DNA from: G963422745 sp965214285
GTDB taxonomy: Bacteria > Actinomycetota > Acidimicrobiia > Acidimicrobiales > Aldehydirespiratoraceae
Assembly: GCA_965214285.1 (NCBI GenBank)
Contig: OZ243946.1
Coordinates: forward strand, 2,046,001-2,110,000
Length of the DNA stretch: 64,000 nt
Direction of reading: 5' to 3'
In this document: piece after piece, positions 18,601 to 28,161 of the stretch
Layout of the letters: each line of letters opens with the position of its first letter
Numbering within the stretch: position 1 is the first letter of the stretch
Notes under the pieces: model-generated
The model's input: only the letters and a program-made list of their open reading frames with translations
What the model was told of the DNA's origin: nothing
The model's database searches: none
Position numbers and translations under genes: made by a program

Positions 18601-18601
<1 letters not shown>
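17135..18601 (+). CDS. purF: Amidophosphoribosyltransferase (FeS-type PurF)
   Basis: First committed enzyme of purine synthesis, 488 aa. The N-terminal glutaminase nucleophile is Cys26 in REECGVVGI, so a 25-residue propeptide must be removed. The PRPP-binding loop is VMVDDSIVRGTT. Cysteines matching the Bacillus-type [4Fe-4S] cluster ligands are present: HAFCTFEEIYF, VACPTI, and the CNAC pair near the C-terminus. This places it in the cluster-containing, oxygen-sensitive class, and cluster assembly and propeptide cleavage are expected together. GTG start overlaps the purK stop. Confidence 0.96.
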
Positions 18602-19878
<1,277 letters not shown>

Positions 19879-19911
19879 TCGTGAGGCCCGAGCCGTGAGG
19901 ACGAGCTGCCG

Positions 19912-20934
19912 ATGACCCGCTACGCAGACGCCGGGGTCGACATCGACGCCGCAAACGAGGCGGTGCGCATGATGGCCGACGCGGTCGCCTCCACCACGAC
20001 CCCGTCGGTGCGCTCCGAGCTGGGGTCCTTCGGCGGGCTCTACTCGGTGGAGAATCTCGGTCTGCACGCCGTGCTGGCGGCATCCATCGACGGCGTCGGC
20101 ACCAAGACCGAGCTGGCCGCCCGCTACGGGCGCTGGCGCGGCCTCGGCATCGACGTGGTCAACCACTGCGTCGGCGACATCCTGGTGCAGGGTGCCCGCC
20201 CGCTGTTCGTGCTGGACTACATCGCCTGCGACCGCCTCGTGCCCGAGACCGTTGCCGAGATCGTGGGGGGCATGGCCTCGGCCTGCCGTGCCGCCGGCGC
20301 GGCCCTGCTGGGCGGCGAGACCGCCGAGATGCCCGGCGTCTACACCCAGGGCTCGGTCGACGTGGCAGCCGCCATCGTGGGCGCAGTGGAGCCGGCAGAC
20401 CTGCTGCCGCGCAGCGAGGCGATGCGCCCCGGCGACGCCGTGATCGGCCTGGCCAGCGACAGCCCCCACACCAACGGCTACTCGCTGATCCGCCTGATCC
20501 TCGACCGCCTCGAAGACGGCGGGCAGCCCGTCGACGAGGCGATGATCGACTGGCTGCTGACCCCGCACCGCAGCTACCTGGCCGACGTGGCAGGCCTGCA
20601 GAACGCAGGCGTCGTGCTCAAGGGCCTGGCCCACATCACCGGCGGCGGCCTCTTCGAGAACCTGCCCCGCGTGCTGCCCGAGGGCCTGGGCGCCGAGATC
20701 GAGCTGGGTTCCTGGGATGTGCCCGAGGGCTTCCGGCGGCTGGTGGACTGGGGCAGCGTGGCCGACGACGAGGCCTTCCGAGCCTGGAACATGGGCATCG
20801 GCATGACCGCTGTCGTCGACGAGGCCCAGGCGGCCGCTGCCGAAAGGCCGGGGCACCGCAGGATCGGCGTCCTGACCCCCCACGACGAGGCCGCCGGCGA
20901 GTCCCGGGTGAAGCTGGCGGGGGAGTGGCGGTGA
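19912..20934 (+). CDS. purM: Phosphoribosylformylglycinamidine cyclo-ligase (AIR synthetase)
   Basis: Closes the imidazole ring (FGAM to AIR); 340 aa, typical for PurM, and structurally related to PurL. Visible motifs: ASIDGVGTKTELAARYG, the NHCVGDILVQGARPLFVLDY metal/ATP segment, GGETAEMPGVY, GLASDSPHTNGYSLIR and HITGGGLFENLPRVLP. It lies 33 nt after purD with GAGGA upstream of the ATG. The 85-bp gap to purN contains imperfect repeats of ggtgac(t/a)gcccggc. Confidence 0.95.
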   Translation: MTRYADAGVDIDAANEAVRMMADAVASTTTPSVRSELGSFGGLYSVENLGLHAVLAASIDGVGTKTELAARYGRWRGLGIDVVNHCVGDILVQGARPLFVLDYIACDRLVPETVAEIVGGMASACRAAGAALLGGETAEMPGVYTQGSVDVAAAIVGAVEPADLLPRSEAMRPGDAVIGLASDSPHTNGYSLIRLILDRLEDGGQPVDEAMIDWLLTPHRSYLADVAGLQNAGVVLKGLAHITGGGLFENLPRVLPEGLGAEIELGSWDVPEGFRRLVDWGSVADDEAFRAWNMGIGMTAVVDEAQAAAAERPGHRRIGVLTPHDEAAGESRVKLAGEWR

Positions 20935-21019
20935 CTGCCCGGCGTGCGGTGAGCGCTGCCTGCCAACTGAAGCTCGCCAGGGGATCGCCGGTGACCGCCG
21001 CCCCGACCAGGGACCGCCG

Positions 21020-21670
21020 GTGACAGCCCGGCTCGTGGTGCTGGCCTCCGGCAGCGGCAGCAACCTCGGCACAATCCTCGACGCCTGCGCTGCGGGCCGC
21101 ATGGACGCTCAGGTGGTGCTGGTCGCCTACAACCGTGCCGGCGCCTATGCCGCGGAGCGGGCAGAACAGCACGGCGTGCCTGCTCACTACGCACCCCTCG
21201 GCCCCTACCGCAGAGGACCCGGCAGCGCCGCCGAGCAGCGCCGCGCCTACGACGCCGACCTGGCCGCAGCCGTCGCCGCAGCCGAGCCCGACCTGGTGAT
21301 CCTCGCCGGCTGGATGCACCTGCTCAGCGACGCTTTCCTGGGTCGCTTCGCGGGCCGCGTCGTCAACCTGCATCCGGCCCTGCCCGGCTGCTTCCCAGGC
21401 GCCAACGCCATCGACGACGCCTGGGCGGCGCACCTGCGCGACGGCCTCGACCACACCGGCGTGATGATCCACCTGGTGCCAGACGAGGGCATCGACGACG
21501 GCCCGGTGCTCGCCACGGAGCGAGTCGACATCCGCTCCGACGACACCCGCGAGTCGCTGGAGGAGCGCATCCACTCCGTGGAGCACCGGCTGCTGGTCAA
21601 CACCCTCACGGCGCTCATCGCCGACCTGGGCCTCACCGCGCCGGGCTGGCGAGACCCCGCCCCCCGATGA
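21020..21670 (+). CDS. purN: Phosphoribosylglycinamide formyltransferase
   Basis: Transfers formyl from 10-formyl-THF to GAR (step 3). The 216-aa protein has the GAR phosphate loop VLASGSGSNLGTILDA, the catalytic Asn-His in VNLHPALPGCFPG (families more often read HPSLLP) and the catalytic Asp in VPDEGIDDGPVLA. GTG start with AGGGA about six nt upstream. Its stop overlaps the menA ATG (ATGA), which ties quinone synthesis to the end of the purine operon. purB and purH are not in this window. Confidence 0.95.
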   Translation: MTARLVVLASGSGSNLGTILDACAAGRMDAQVVLVAYNRAGAYAAERAEQHGVPAHYAPLGPYRRGPGSAAEQRRAYDADLAAAVAAAEPDLVILAGWMHLLSDAFLGRFAGRVVNLHPALPGCFPGANAIDDAWAAHLRDGLDHTGVMIHLVPDEGIDDGPVLATERVDIRSDDTRESLEERIHSVEHRLLVNTLTALIADLGLTAPGWRDPAPR

Positions 21671-22566
21671 GCGACCGACCTGCCGGCTGGCGGCTCTGGG
21701 TCGCCGGGGCCAGGCCGCGCACCCTGTCCGCGGCGCTAGTGCCGGTCGCGGTCGGCACCGCCGCAGCGGTCGGCCAGACCCCCGACTCCGGCGATCCCGT
21801 CGCCTGGTGGCGCGCCGGTGCGGCGCTGATCGTGGCCGTCGCCTTGCAGGTCGGGGTCAACTACGCCAACGACTACAGCGACGGCGTGCGCGGCACCGAC
21901 GGCGCTGCCCGCGTCGGCCCGCTCCGCCTGGTCGGCTCGGGCCTGGCGTCGCCGCAGGCCGTACGCCGTGCCGCGGCGTTCTCGTTCGCAGTTGCCGCAG
22001 CAGCAGGTGCCGTGCTGGCATTCGTTGTCGGCCCGGAGCTGTGGGCGGTAGGCGCGGCCTCGCTGGCGGCGGGCTGGGCCTACACCGGCGGCCCCCGCCC
22101 CTATGCGCACCGGGGGCTCGGTGAGCTGTTCGTTTTCGTGTTCTTCGGGCTGGTCGCCACCGCCGGCACCTCCTACGTGCTGCTGGAGCGCCTCGACGGC
22201 CTCGCCGTTGCTTGCGGCGCAGTGGTCGGGCTCTGGGCGGTGGCCCTGCTGGTTGTCAACAACTTGCGCGACATCCCAGGCGACACCCAGGCCGCCAAGA
22301 TCACCCTGGCGGTGCGCCTCGGCGACGCCCGCACCCGCAGCCTCTATGCGCTGGTCCAGATCCTGGCCGGGTTGGGCGCAGTCGCCATAACGGTCGCATG
22401 GCAGCGGCCTGCTGCGTTGGCACTGCTGGGTGCGCCGTTGGCTGTGAAGGCCGTCAGCTCGCTGCGCTGCGGGGCGACGGGGGAGGCACTGATCGGCGTG
22501 CTCGGCCTGACCGCGGGCGTCCAACTCGTCAGCGGCCTGGCGATGGCCGTCGGCCTGGCCCTCTGA
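21667..22566 (+). CDS. menA: 1,4-dihydroxy-2-naphthoate polyprenyltransferase
   Basis: UbiA-superfamily integral membrane prenyltransferase that attaches the isoprenoid tail in menaquinone synthesis. The 299-aa protein has the two Asp-rich motifs: NDYSDGVRGTD, and DIPGDTQAAKITLAVRLGD. About eight hydrophobic segments are visible. The start overlaps the purN stop. It converges on menG, which carries out the next step, across an 80-bp gap with a probable terminator. Confidence 0.93.
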   Translation: MSDRPAGWRLWVAGARPRTLSAALVPVAVGTAAAVGQTPDSGDPVAWWRAGAALIVAVALQVGVNYANDYSDGVRGTDGAARVGPLRLVGSGLASPQAVRRAAAFSFAVAAAAGAVLAFVVGPELWAVGAASLAAGWAYTGGPRPYAHRGLGELFVFVFFGLVATAGTSYVLLERLDGLAVACGAVVGLWAVALLVVNNLRDIPGDTQAAKITLAVRLGDARTRSLYALVQILAGLGAVAITVAWQRPAALALLGAPLAVKAVSSLRCGATGEALIGVLGLTAGVQLVSGLAMAVGLAL

Positions 22567-22625
22567 TCCCCCGGGCGCAGCCGGGCGGCCGCTGACGGCC
22601 ACGGCGAGCCGCTCGCTGACCCGCT

Positions 22626-22644
22626 GACGCCAGCCGCAGGCGTC
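22626..22644. terminator. Candidate bidirectional terminator between menA and menG
   Basis: A perfect 6-bp inverted repeat GACGCC/GGCGTC with a 7-nt loop lies between the convergent menA and menG stops. A second 5-bp hairpin GGCCG-ctga-CGGCC occurs just upstream near 22588-22601. No T-tract follows on either side, as is common in very GC-rich actinobacteria, so this rests on position and symmetry only. Confidence 0.35.
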
Positions 22645-22646
22645 GT

Positions 22647-23420
22647 CTATCGGTGGGTGGCGGTGATGAGTTGAGCGCCGCTGAACACCTCTCGCTCCAC
22701 ATCGCGGAAGCCCGCTGTCTCGAGCTCGGCACGAAGCTGCTTGGGCGGCGGCAGATACGCCATCGACTTCGGCAGGTAGGCATACGCCCGCCGATCCGAC
22801 AACACCCCGCCGATTAGCGGCACGACCCGGTTGAAGTAGACACGGTGCGCCACACCCAGCACCCGGCCCTCGGGCGGCGAGGCATCCAGCAGGGCGATCC
22901 GCCCGCCGGGCCGCAGCACCCGTGCGGTCTCGGCGAAGAACGCAGGCAGGTCCACCAGGTTGCGCAACGCGAAGCCGCAGACGGCGCCGTCGAGACGGCC
23001 CGCGGGCAGCGGCAGCGCCGCGATGTCGGCGTGGACCAGCGGCGCACTGCAGCGCGCAGCCTGCAGCATCCCCATCGACAGGTCGAAGCCGATCGGGCGC
23101 ATGCCGGCCTTCGCCAGCTCCCGGCAGAGGTCGCCGGTCCCGCATGCCAGGTCCGCGACCACGCTGCCCGGAGCCAGCCCGAGGCGTTTGACGGCGTTGC
23201 GGCGCCAGCGCACGTCGAGCCCGAAGGTCATCACCCGGTTCACCAGGTCATAGCGCCCGGCGATGGAGTCGAACATGGCGCGCACAACCCTGCGCTTCTC
23301 GTCGCCGCTGGGCAGCCGCGCAGGGTCGATCGCCTCGCCCGCCTCGCCGGCCTCGGCGCCTCGGCGCAGCGGCGAGCCCGAGCCCGCAGCCGATGCCCGC
23401 CGGCGCGCCCGGCGCTTCAC
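22647..23420 (-). CDS. menG: Demethylmenaquinone methyltransferase
   Basis: SAM-dependent C-methyltransferase (UbiE/MenG family) for the last step of menaquinone synthesis; 257 aa. Motifs: FDSIAGRYDLVNRVMTFGLDVRWRR, SAM motif I VADLACGTGDLC, GFDLSMGMLQAA, and AVCGFALRNLVDLPAF. About 45 Arg/Ala-rich residues precede the conserved part. If the GTG at 23420 is not the start, the Met before FDSIAGRY is the alternative. The GTG overlaps the stop of the upstream membrane-protein gene (GTGA), suggesting translational coupling. Confidence 0.93.
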   Translation of the reverse strand: MKRRARRRASAAGSGSPLRRGAEAGEAGEAIDPARLPSGDEKRRVVRAMFDSIAGRYDLVNRVMTFGLDVRWRRNAVKRLGLAPGSVVADLACGTGDLCRELAKAGMRPIGFDLSMGMLQAARCSAPLVHADIAALPLPAGRLDGAVCGFALRNLVDLPAFFAETARVLRPGGRIALLDASPPEGRVLGVAHRVYFNRVVPLIGGVLSDRRAYAYLPKSMAYLPPPKQLRAELETAGFRDVEREVFSGAQLITATHR

Positions 23421-23818
23421 CTGAAGAAGTAGCGCTGGTGCTGGCGGCTCATCGGGTGCAACAGCAGCGCCAGCAGGGCGACGTCGAACAGCAGCGATAT
23501 CGGGTCATACAGCAGCGACCTGGTCGAGCCGAAGGCGACCAGCAGGCCGCGCAGCACGAACGGCGCCGACGCCGCGGCGATGGCCAGCCGGTAGCCCCAG
23601 CGGCGCTCGTTGGCGATCCCGAACGCCCCGGCGAGCATGCCGATCGTGTCGAGCAGCACGAAGATTGCCCCGAGCTGTGCGCTGCCGAAGATCGAGATGC
23701 GCACCGAGCCGAAGATCAGCGTGAACAGCACCGCGAAGCCGCCGCGCCAATACAGCAGGAGCTGGGCGATGTAGAGGGTCTGCGGCTGACGGGGGTTGAC
23801 CCACACCTGGCCTGTCAT
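23417..23818 (-). CDS. Small integral membrane protein
   Basis: A 133-aa protein of unknown function with about three to four hydrophobic segments (YIAQLLLYWRGGFAVLFTLI, LGAIFVLLDTIGMLAGAFGI, LAIAAASAPFVLRGLLVAFG, ISLLFDVALLALLLH). The ATG at 23818 is preferred over a longer frame that would run through mshD. It sits between mshD (5 nt upstream) and menG (overlapping), probably in the same transcript. No catalytic motif is visible. Confidence 0.72.
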   Translation of the reverse strand: MTGQVWVNPRQPQTLYIAQLLLYWRGGFAVLFTLIFGSVRISIFGSAQLGAIFVLLDTIGMLAGAFGIANERRWGYRLAIAAASAPFVLRGLLVAFGSTRSLLYDPISLLFDVALLALLLHPMSRQHQRYFFR

Positions 23819-23823
23819 GGCCC

Positions 23824-24531
23824 TCAGTATGGTGCTGCGCCGTCGCTGCGCGGCATCAGGCGGTAGGCGCGGTCCACGTGGTGACGCACGAAGCCGATGG
23901 CCGCGTACACGGCGTTGGCGGGGTCGTTGTCGGACTCCACATACAGCATCCCGTCGGCCAGGCCCGCGTCCGCGAGCCAGGCGAGCCCGGCCAGCGTCAT
24001 CGGCCGGCCCAGCCCCTTTCCGTGGTGGTCGGGGTCCACCGCGATCACGTAGATCTCGCCCAGCGGCGGATCCTGGTCGGCATGGATCTTCGTCCAGCAG
24101 AAGCCGACCAGCTCGTCGCCCTCGTGGTGCAGCCGCAGCCCGTCGGGATCGAACCACGGCTCGCTCATGGATGCGCGCATCGCCTCGGGCGTCAGCGAGC
24201 CCTGCTCTGGGTGCCAGTGAAAGGCACGGTTGTTGAGCCTGATCACGTCGTCGATGTCGGCGTCGTCAAAACCGCGGGTCGCAAGCGGCGCCCCGGCGGC
24301 GGGCAGGCCGCAGCGGAGCTGCCAGAGGTCGCGGTAGGCGTCGAAGCCGAGCCCGCGGGCCGCGGCGTCCGCGTCGTCGTCAACCTGGCGGATCCAGAGC
24401 TGCACGGCACCCGCATGAGCCTGCAGCGCCGCGGCGAGATCGCCGGCGAGCGTGGCGTTGTCGCGCTCCTCGGCCACGATCACGCGCCAGGCGAACTCGC
24501 CGCCGAGCGGCCCCTCGACGCTGACCGTCAT
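23824..24531 (-). CDS. mshD: Mycothiol synthase (mycothiol acetyltransferase MshD)
   Basis: Acetylates Cys-GlcN-Ins with acetyl-CoA in the last step of mycothiol synthesis. The C-terminal GNAT domain is well conserved: LNNRAFHWHPEQGSLT, VGFCWTKIHADQ, GEIYVIAVDPDHHGKGLGRPM with the acetyl-CoA loop, and LYVESDNDPANAVYAAIGF. At 235 aa it is shorter than the roughly 300-aa double-GNAT enzymes, and its first 75 residues retain little of the N-terminal domain. TAGCCT (24538-24543) lies six nt before the ATG, so a leaderless start is likely. This gene marks the organism as a mycothiol producer. Confidence 0.85.
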   Translation of the reverse strand: MTVSVEGPLGGEFAWRVIVAEERDNATLAGDLAAALQAHAGAVQLWIRQVDDDADAAARGLGFDAYRDLWQLRCGLPAAGAPLATRGFDDADIDDVIRLNNRAFHWHPEQGSLTPEAMRASMSEPWFDPDGLRLHHEGDELVGFCWTKIHADQDPPLGEIYVIAVDPDHHGKGLGRPMTLAGLAWLADAGLADGMLYVESDNDPANAVYAAIGFVRHHVDRAYRLMPRSDGAAPY

Positions 24532-24604
24532 GCCCGCAGGCTATGGCCGGCCCGGCCGAGCCGGCGGCCTGGCCCGGTACGTCGCCTGCAGGGCCGAGAG
24601 CCGC

Positions 24605-25951
24605 TCAGTCCCAGGCGACATGCAGTTCCGTCGGGCCTCGGAAGGTGATGTTGGGGAAGTAGCCGAAGCGCTGCCCCTCGACCAGCCGCAGGCTCGGGAC
24701 CCGCTCGGCGAGGGCCTCGATCACGAGCTGCGTCTCCACCTTGGCGAAGCGCGCTCCCAGGCAGTAGTGAACGCCCTTGCCGAAGGAGATGTGGCGGTTG
24801 GCGTTGGGCCGGCGGATGTCGAAGCTGTCGGGCTGCTCCCAGATGTCGCCCTGGCGGTTGGCCGAGGCGAAGTTCAAGAACACCGCCGTGCCCGCCGGCA
24901 CCTCCCAGCCGCCGACCACCGTGTCGCAGGTGGTGATGCGCCGCCACGACACCTGGCTGGAGTTGAAGCGCAGCACCTCCTCGATGGCGTTGGGGATCAG
25001 CGACGGGTCGGCGCACACCTCGTCCCACAGCGAGCGCCGCGGCAGCAGGCATTGCAGGGTGTTGCAGATCAGCGCCGTCACCGCCTCGTGGCCCGCGAAC
25101 GAAAGGCCGTACACCACCGACTCAACCTCGCGGTAGCTGAGGTCGTCGGGGTTGGCCTCGTGGGCGTCGATCAGCTCCGAGGCGAAGTCGTCGCCTCGCC
25201 GGTCGCGCTTGGAGGCGACGAAGTCCCGGCAGTAGCGCCAGTAGGCGAGCATGTGCTCGGCGATCTCGGCCTGCTCGGCGGGCGTCGGCTTGCCCCACGA
25301 GAACGCCTTGCGGTCGCCGCACCAGCCCTTGAGCATCTCGTCGTCGCCCTCGGGGAAGCCGATGAATCGGAACACCGTCTCGCCCGGCAGCGGGAAGGCG
25401 AACGCCTCGATGAACTCCGCCGGCGACCCTGCGGCCAGCATGGCGTCGATCAGCTCGCGCGAGCGGCGCTCGATGTAGGGCATCAAGGTCTTGATTCGGC
25501 GGTTGGAGAAGCCGGCCCGGGTGTAGACCCGGATGCGCCCGTGGTCGGGCTCGGGACGGTTCGACATCACCGCCACCGGGTCGAAGTCCTCGGCGGCGAG
25601 CACGGCATGAGCCTCAGGCGCCAGCGGGAACACCGGGTCCTGCACGTTGACCGAGGCGAAGGTCTCGTGGTCGGTGAAGATGCGCTCGATCTCGTCCATC
25701 TCGGTGACGACCAGATATCCCAGCGACTCCGCGTAGAACACGCCGTGGCGCTCCCGCAGATCCGCGGCGATCGGGTAGGGATCGGCGAGGTAGTCGCTGT
25801 CGAGCGGGCTCCAGGATGCATGCACCGGGCAGCCCGCGGGCGGCGCCGGGGGAGCGTCGCGCTCCGTGTGATAGCTGCGCTGAGCGGGCGCAGCGCCCTC
25901 CGGTGCAGGCGCGTCTGCCTGCGCCGGGGCCGGGCTCTTCAGATCGGTCAT
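24605..25951 (-). CDS. Cytochrome P450
   Basis: Soluble bacterial P450 of 448 aa from the ATG at 25951. The haem loop FGKGVHYCLGARFAKVE has the ligand Cys near residue 397, the I-helix is LSFAGHEAVTALI (acid-alcohol pair replaced by E-A-V-T), and the K-helix ExxR is EEVLRF..R. The first 45 residues are Ala/Pro-rich. No redox partner (ferredoxin) is adjacent, so electrons come from elsewhere; the substrate is unknown. TAGGGT (25959-25964) ends seven nt before the ATG, giving a leaderless start, which supports this start over one 23 codons upstream. Confidence 0.92.
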   Translation of the reverse strand: MTDLKSPAPAQADAPAPEGAAPAQRSYHTERDAPPAPPAGCPVHASWSPLDSDYLADPYPIAADLRERHGVFYAESLGYLVVTEMDEIERIFTDHETFASVNVQDPVFPLAPEAHAVLAAEDFDPVAVMSNRPEPDHGRIRVYTRAGFSNRRIKTLMPYIERRSRELIDAMLAAGSPAEFIEAFAFPLPGETVFRFIGFPEGDDEMLKGWCGDRKAFSWGKPTPAEQAEIAEHMLAYWRYCRDFVASKRDRRGDDFASELIDAHEANPDDLSYREVESVVYGLSFAGHEAVTALICNTLQCLLPRRSLWDEVCADPSLIPNAIEEVLRFNSSQVSWRRITTCDTVVGGWEVPAGTAVFLNFASANRQGDIWEQPDSFDIRRPNANRHISFGKGVHYCLGARFAKVETQLVIEALAERVPSLRLVEGQRFGYFPNITFRGPTELHVAWD

Positions 25952-26068
25952 CGTGCAGACCCTAGTTGCGCCGCGGCGCTCGTGTCGGGCCATGCCGACA
26001 GGCCTCGGCGTCCAGCGCACGCCCGGCAGCGCAGGACTCGCGCCTGCGACCGATCCGCCCGACGCGCC

Positions 26069-26995
26069 TCAGCGGCGCAGCGGGCGGGGCCGATTGCCGA
26101 TTCCAGACTGGTTGGCGACGACTCCCGCCAGGGCGGCGACCACCACGGCCATTGCCGCCATCTGCACCACCGTCACCGCCTCGCCGAGGAACACCCAGGC
26201 CGCTGCCGCCGACACCACAGGGATGAACAGCGTGAACGTCGATCCCAGCCACAGCGGGATCCGCTGCAGCGACCAGTTCATCGCCGAGTGGCCGAAGAAC
26301 CCTGCCACGCCGACCAGCACCGCCAGCCACAGCCAGCTCTCGGCGCTCGGCGATGTCACGTCCTGGCCGAAGGCGAGCGCCAGCGGCAGGTTCACCAGCG
26401 CCGTCCACAAGGCGGTGCCTGCGGTGTACTCGCTGGGGGAGATCACGCCCTTGGCCTGGCGCGAGAAGATGAAGTAGCTCGACCAAGCGAACAGGGCGCC
26501 GACCGCGAACAGGTTGCCGGCCAGCGAGGCGTCGGCCGACGGCGCCGAGTTGGTGATGACCACGATCACCCCCGCCAACGAGATCGCCCCCAGCAGCAGG
26601 TCACGCCGGCGGATCGACTCGCCGAAGAAGCGGTGAGCGACGATCGCCACCACCACCGGCTGCAGCGCCCCGATCACGGTGGCGTTGGCGATGCTGGTGA
26701 GCTTCAGCGCCGAGAAGAACATGGCCGCGTCCGCGGCCAGCGACAGCCCGCCCCACATCGAGCTGCGCATCGTGGCCCAGGTGACCCTGGTGCCTCGCAG
26801 CCACAGGAACCCGCTGAGCAGGATCCCGTAGAGCCCGAAGCGGTAGGCACCGAGCGCCATGGCGCCCATGTCGATGTGCTTGTTGACGACGGTGCCCAGG
26901 CCCCACGCCGACACGGCCACCAGGGCACCTGCGATCCTAGCGCTTTGCTGCGAAGCCTCGGCTGCTGGTGCGGCCGGCTCGGCGGCATCGGGCAT
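26069..26995 (-). CDS. EamA/DMT-family transporter
   Basis: A 308-aa inner-membrane protein with ten hydrophobic segments in two EamA repeats, the drug/metabolite transporter layout (probable metabolite export). Recognisable pieces are ALGAYRFGLYGILLSGFLWL in the first half and WLAVLVGVAGFFGHSAMNWSLQRIP in the second. The N-terminus has a short Ala/Pro-rich cytoplasmic stretch. TAGGGT at 27002-27007 lies six nt before the ATG on this strand (leaderless). The substrate cannot be told. Confidence 0.87.
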   Translation of the reverse strand: MPDAAEPAAPAAEASQQSARIAGALVAVSAWGLGTVVNKHIDMGAMALGAYRFGLYGILLSGFLWLRGTRVTWATMRSSMWGGLSLAADAAMFFSALKLTSIANATVIGALQPVVVAIVAHRFFGESIRRRDLLLGAISLAGVIVVITNSAPSADASLAGNLFAVGALFAWSSYFIFSRQAKGVISPSEYTAGTALWTALVNLPLALAFGQDVTSPSAESWLWLAVLVGVAGFFGHSAMNWSLQRIPLWLGSTFTLFIPVVSAAAAWVFLGEAVTVVQMAAMAVVVAALAGVVANQSGIGNRPRPLRR

Positions 26996-27042
26996 CGGCG
27001 GACCCTAGCGCCGCCGCTGTCTGCCCAAGCCGGCCCGGCCGG

Positions 27043-27435
27043 TCAGGCCTGCGCTGCGGCTATGTCGGCTGTGTCGTCGTCGGCCTTGGCGCTGTTCTCG
27101 GCCACGAACGACTCGTACACCCGGATCAGCACCCGCCGCTGGTCCGCGCTGAGGCCGCTTTGGGCACGGATCGCCGACACCAGGTCCGACTCTCGTTCCT
27201 CGTCGAGGATCCCGGCCTGCACGTACAGCGACTCCGCGGACACCTCCAGGGTGCGGGCCAGCTTCTGCAGGATGCCCGCGCTCGGGCGCTTCAGGCCGCG
27301 CTCGATCTGGCTCATGTAGGTGTTGGAGACGCCGGCGAGGTCGGCGAGCTTGCGGACCGACAGCTTGGCCTGCCGTCGCTGGGCCCTTATGTGCTCGCCG
27401 AGCTCGTGCCAGGCCTCCCGAGGATCAGACGGCAT
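27043..27435 (-). CDS. XRE-family transcriptional regulator
   Basis: A 130-aa DNA-binding protein. The helix-turn-helix is in the first half: LGEHIRAQRRQAKLSVRKLA, then DLAGVSNTYMSQIERGLKRPS, then LARTLEVSAESLYVQAGILD. This is the actinobacterial type found next to hbhA in mycobacteria (Rv0474 beside Rv0475, from memory). Start ATG 27435 overlaps the end of the HbhA/phasin-like gene by 11 nt, so the two are co-transcribed. It is a good candidate to bind the palindrome at 27945-27964 and control its own operon. Confidence 0.88.
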   Translation of the reverse strand: MPSDPREAWHELGEHIRAQRRQAKLSVRKLADLAGVSNTYMSQIERGLKRPSAGILQKLARTLEVSAESLYVQAGILDEERESDLVSAIRAQSGLSADQRRVLIRVYESFVAENSAKADDDTADIAAAQA

Positions 27436-27907
27436 CTCCCGCGGACGCCTTGGCGGCGTCGTCGTCGGATGCGTCGTCAGCGTCGGCGCCGTCGGCAGCG
27501 TCGTCGGATGTGTCATCGCCCGCGTCGGCGTCGCCGGAAGCATTGCCGTCGGCGTCGGCCTCGGCAGACGCAGCCTCGGCATCGCCGTCGGCTTCAGCAG
27601 ACGCGGCCTCGCCGGGCGGCTCGATGCCGAGCCGGTCCCACACGGCGATCCGGCCTTTGGTGATGGCCTCGGCCGCACGGTCCGGCAGCTTGGCCACCAG
27701 GTCGTCGGTTCGCGGCTCGGTGTGGTGCCGCAGGCTCGTGAGGGCCGTGCCTGCCTGCTTGCGTGCGGACTGCACGTGCTCGGCCGCGAAGTCCGGCGTG
27801 GGCACCTCGCGGCCAGCGATGGCATCGCCGACGAGCAGCGGGATGCCTGCGGTGGCATACGCTGCCGTGCGCAGCGACGACTTCACCTTGTCGAGTGTTT
27901 CGGTCAT
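27425..27907 (-). CDS. HbhA/phasin-like helical protein with acidic low-complexity tail
   Basis: A 160-aa protein. Residues 1-98 look helical and amphipathic (TLDKVKSSLRTAAYATAGIP, EHVQSARKQAGTALTSLR), compatible with a phasin-like or HbhA-like surface or granule protein. The last about 60 residues are an Ala/Asp/Glu/Ser repeat (units such as AEADGDAEAAS and GDADAGDD). HbhA itself ends in a lysine-rich tail, so the charge here is reversed. The assignment leans on gene context (XRE neighbour) and size; sequence similarity is not proven. GGGAG lies nine nt before the ATG. Confidence 0.6.
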   Translation of the reverse strand: MTETLDKVKSSLRTAAYATAGIPLLVGDAIAGREVPTPDFAAEHVQSARKQAGTALTSLRHHTEPRTDDLVAKLPDRAAEAITKGRIAVWDRLGIEPPGEAASAEADGDAEAASAEADADGNASGDADAGDDTSDDAADGADADDASDDDAAKASAGDAV

Positions 27908-27944
27908 TTCGGGGGACTCCCTTTCTGTGGAGACGCTTGGCTTG

Positions 27945-27985
27945 GCGCACACAATTGTATGCGCTGGCTGTAAACAATAGTGCGC
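27945..27985 (-). promoter_or_regulatory. Palindromic operator with second half-site, upstream of the HbhA-like/XRE operon
   Basis: Positions 27945-27964 form a near-perfect 20-bp palindrome, GCGCAcACAATTGTaTGCGC (only the position-6/15 pair breaks symmetry). A related half-site ACAATAGTGCGC follows at 27974-27985. The minus-strand reading of the palindrome includes TACAAT, a good -10 hexamer, about 40 nt before the operon's ATG, so a bound repressor would cover the promoter. The local sequence is strikingly AT-rich for this genome. The binding protein is inferred to be the XRE regulator of the same operon. Confidence 0.5.
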
Positions 27986-28113
27986 ACTCTCGGAGAACGC
28001 AACGCTTTCGCGACACGAATTTTCGGCCACCCGGCCGCGTGGCAGGCATCCGCGCGGCGTCCGCGCTCGAAGCGGCGCGGCAGCGCAACCGCAGCCGAGA
28101 ATCGCAGGCCGGC

Positions 28114-28139
28114 GCCGTTGAGGCCGTAGGCTCAACGGC
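28114..28139 (+). promoter_or_regulatory. 9-bp inverted repeat over the comF-like promoter
   Basis: GCCGTTGAG (28114-28122) and CTCAACGGC (28131-28139) are perfect inverted arms around an 8-nt centre. The centre and right arm contain TAGGCT (28127-28132), a candidate -10, 29 nt before the ATG of the phosphoribosyltransferase gene. It could be an operator or an RNA hairpin at the transcript 5' end. Confidence 0.35.
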
Positions 28140-28161
28140 AGCTCCCGACCCCGCAAGCCCC

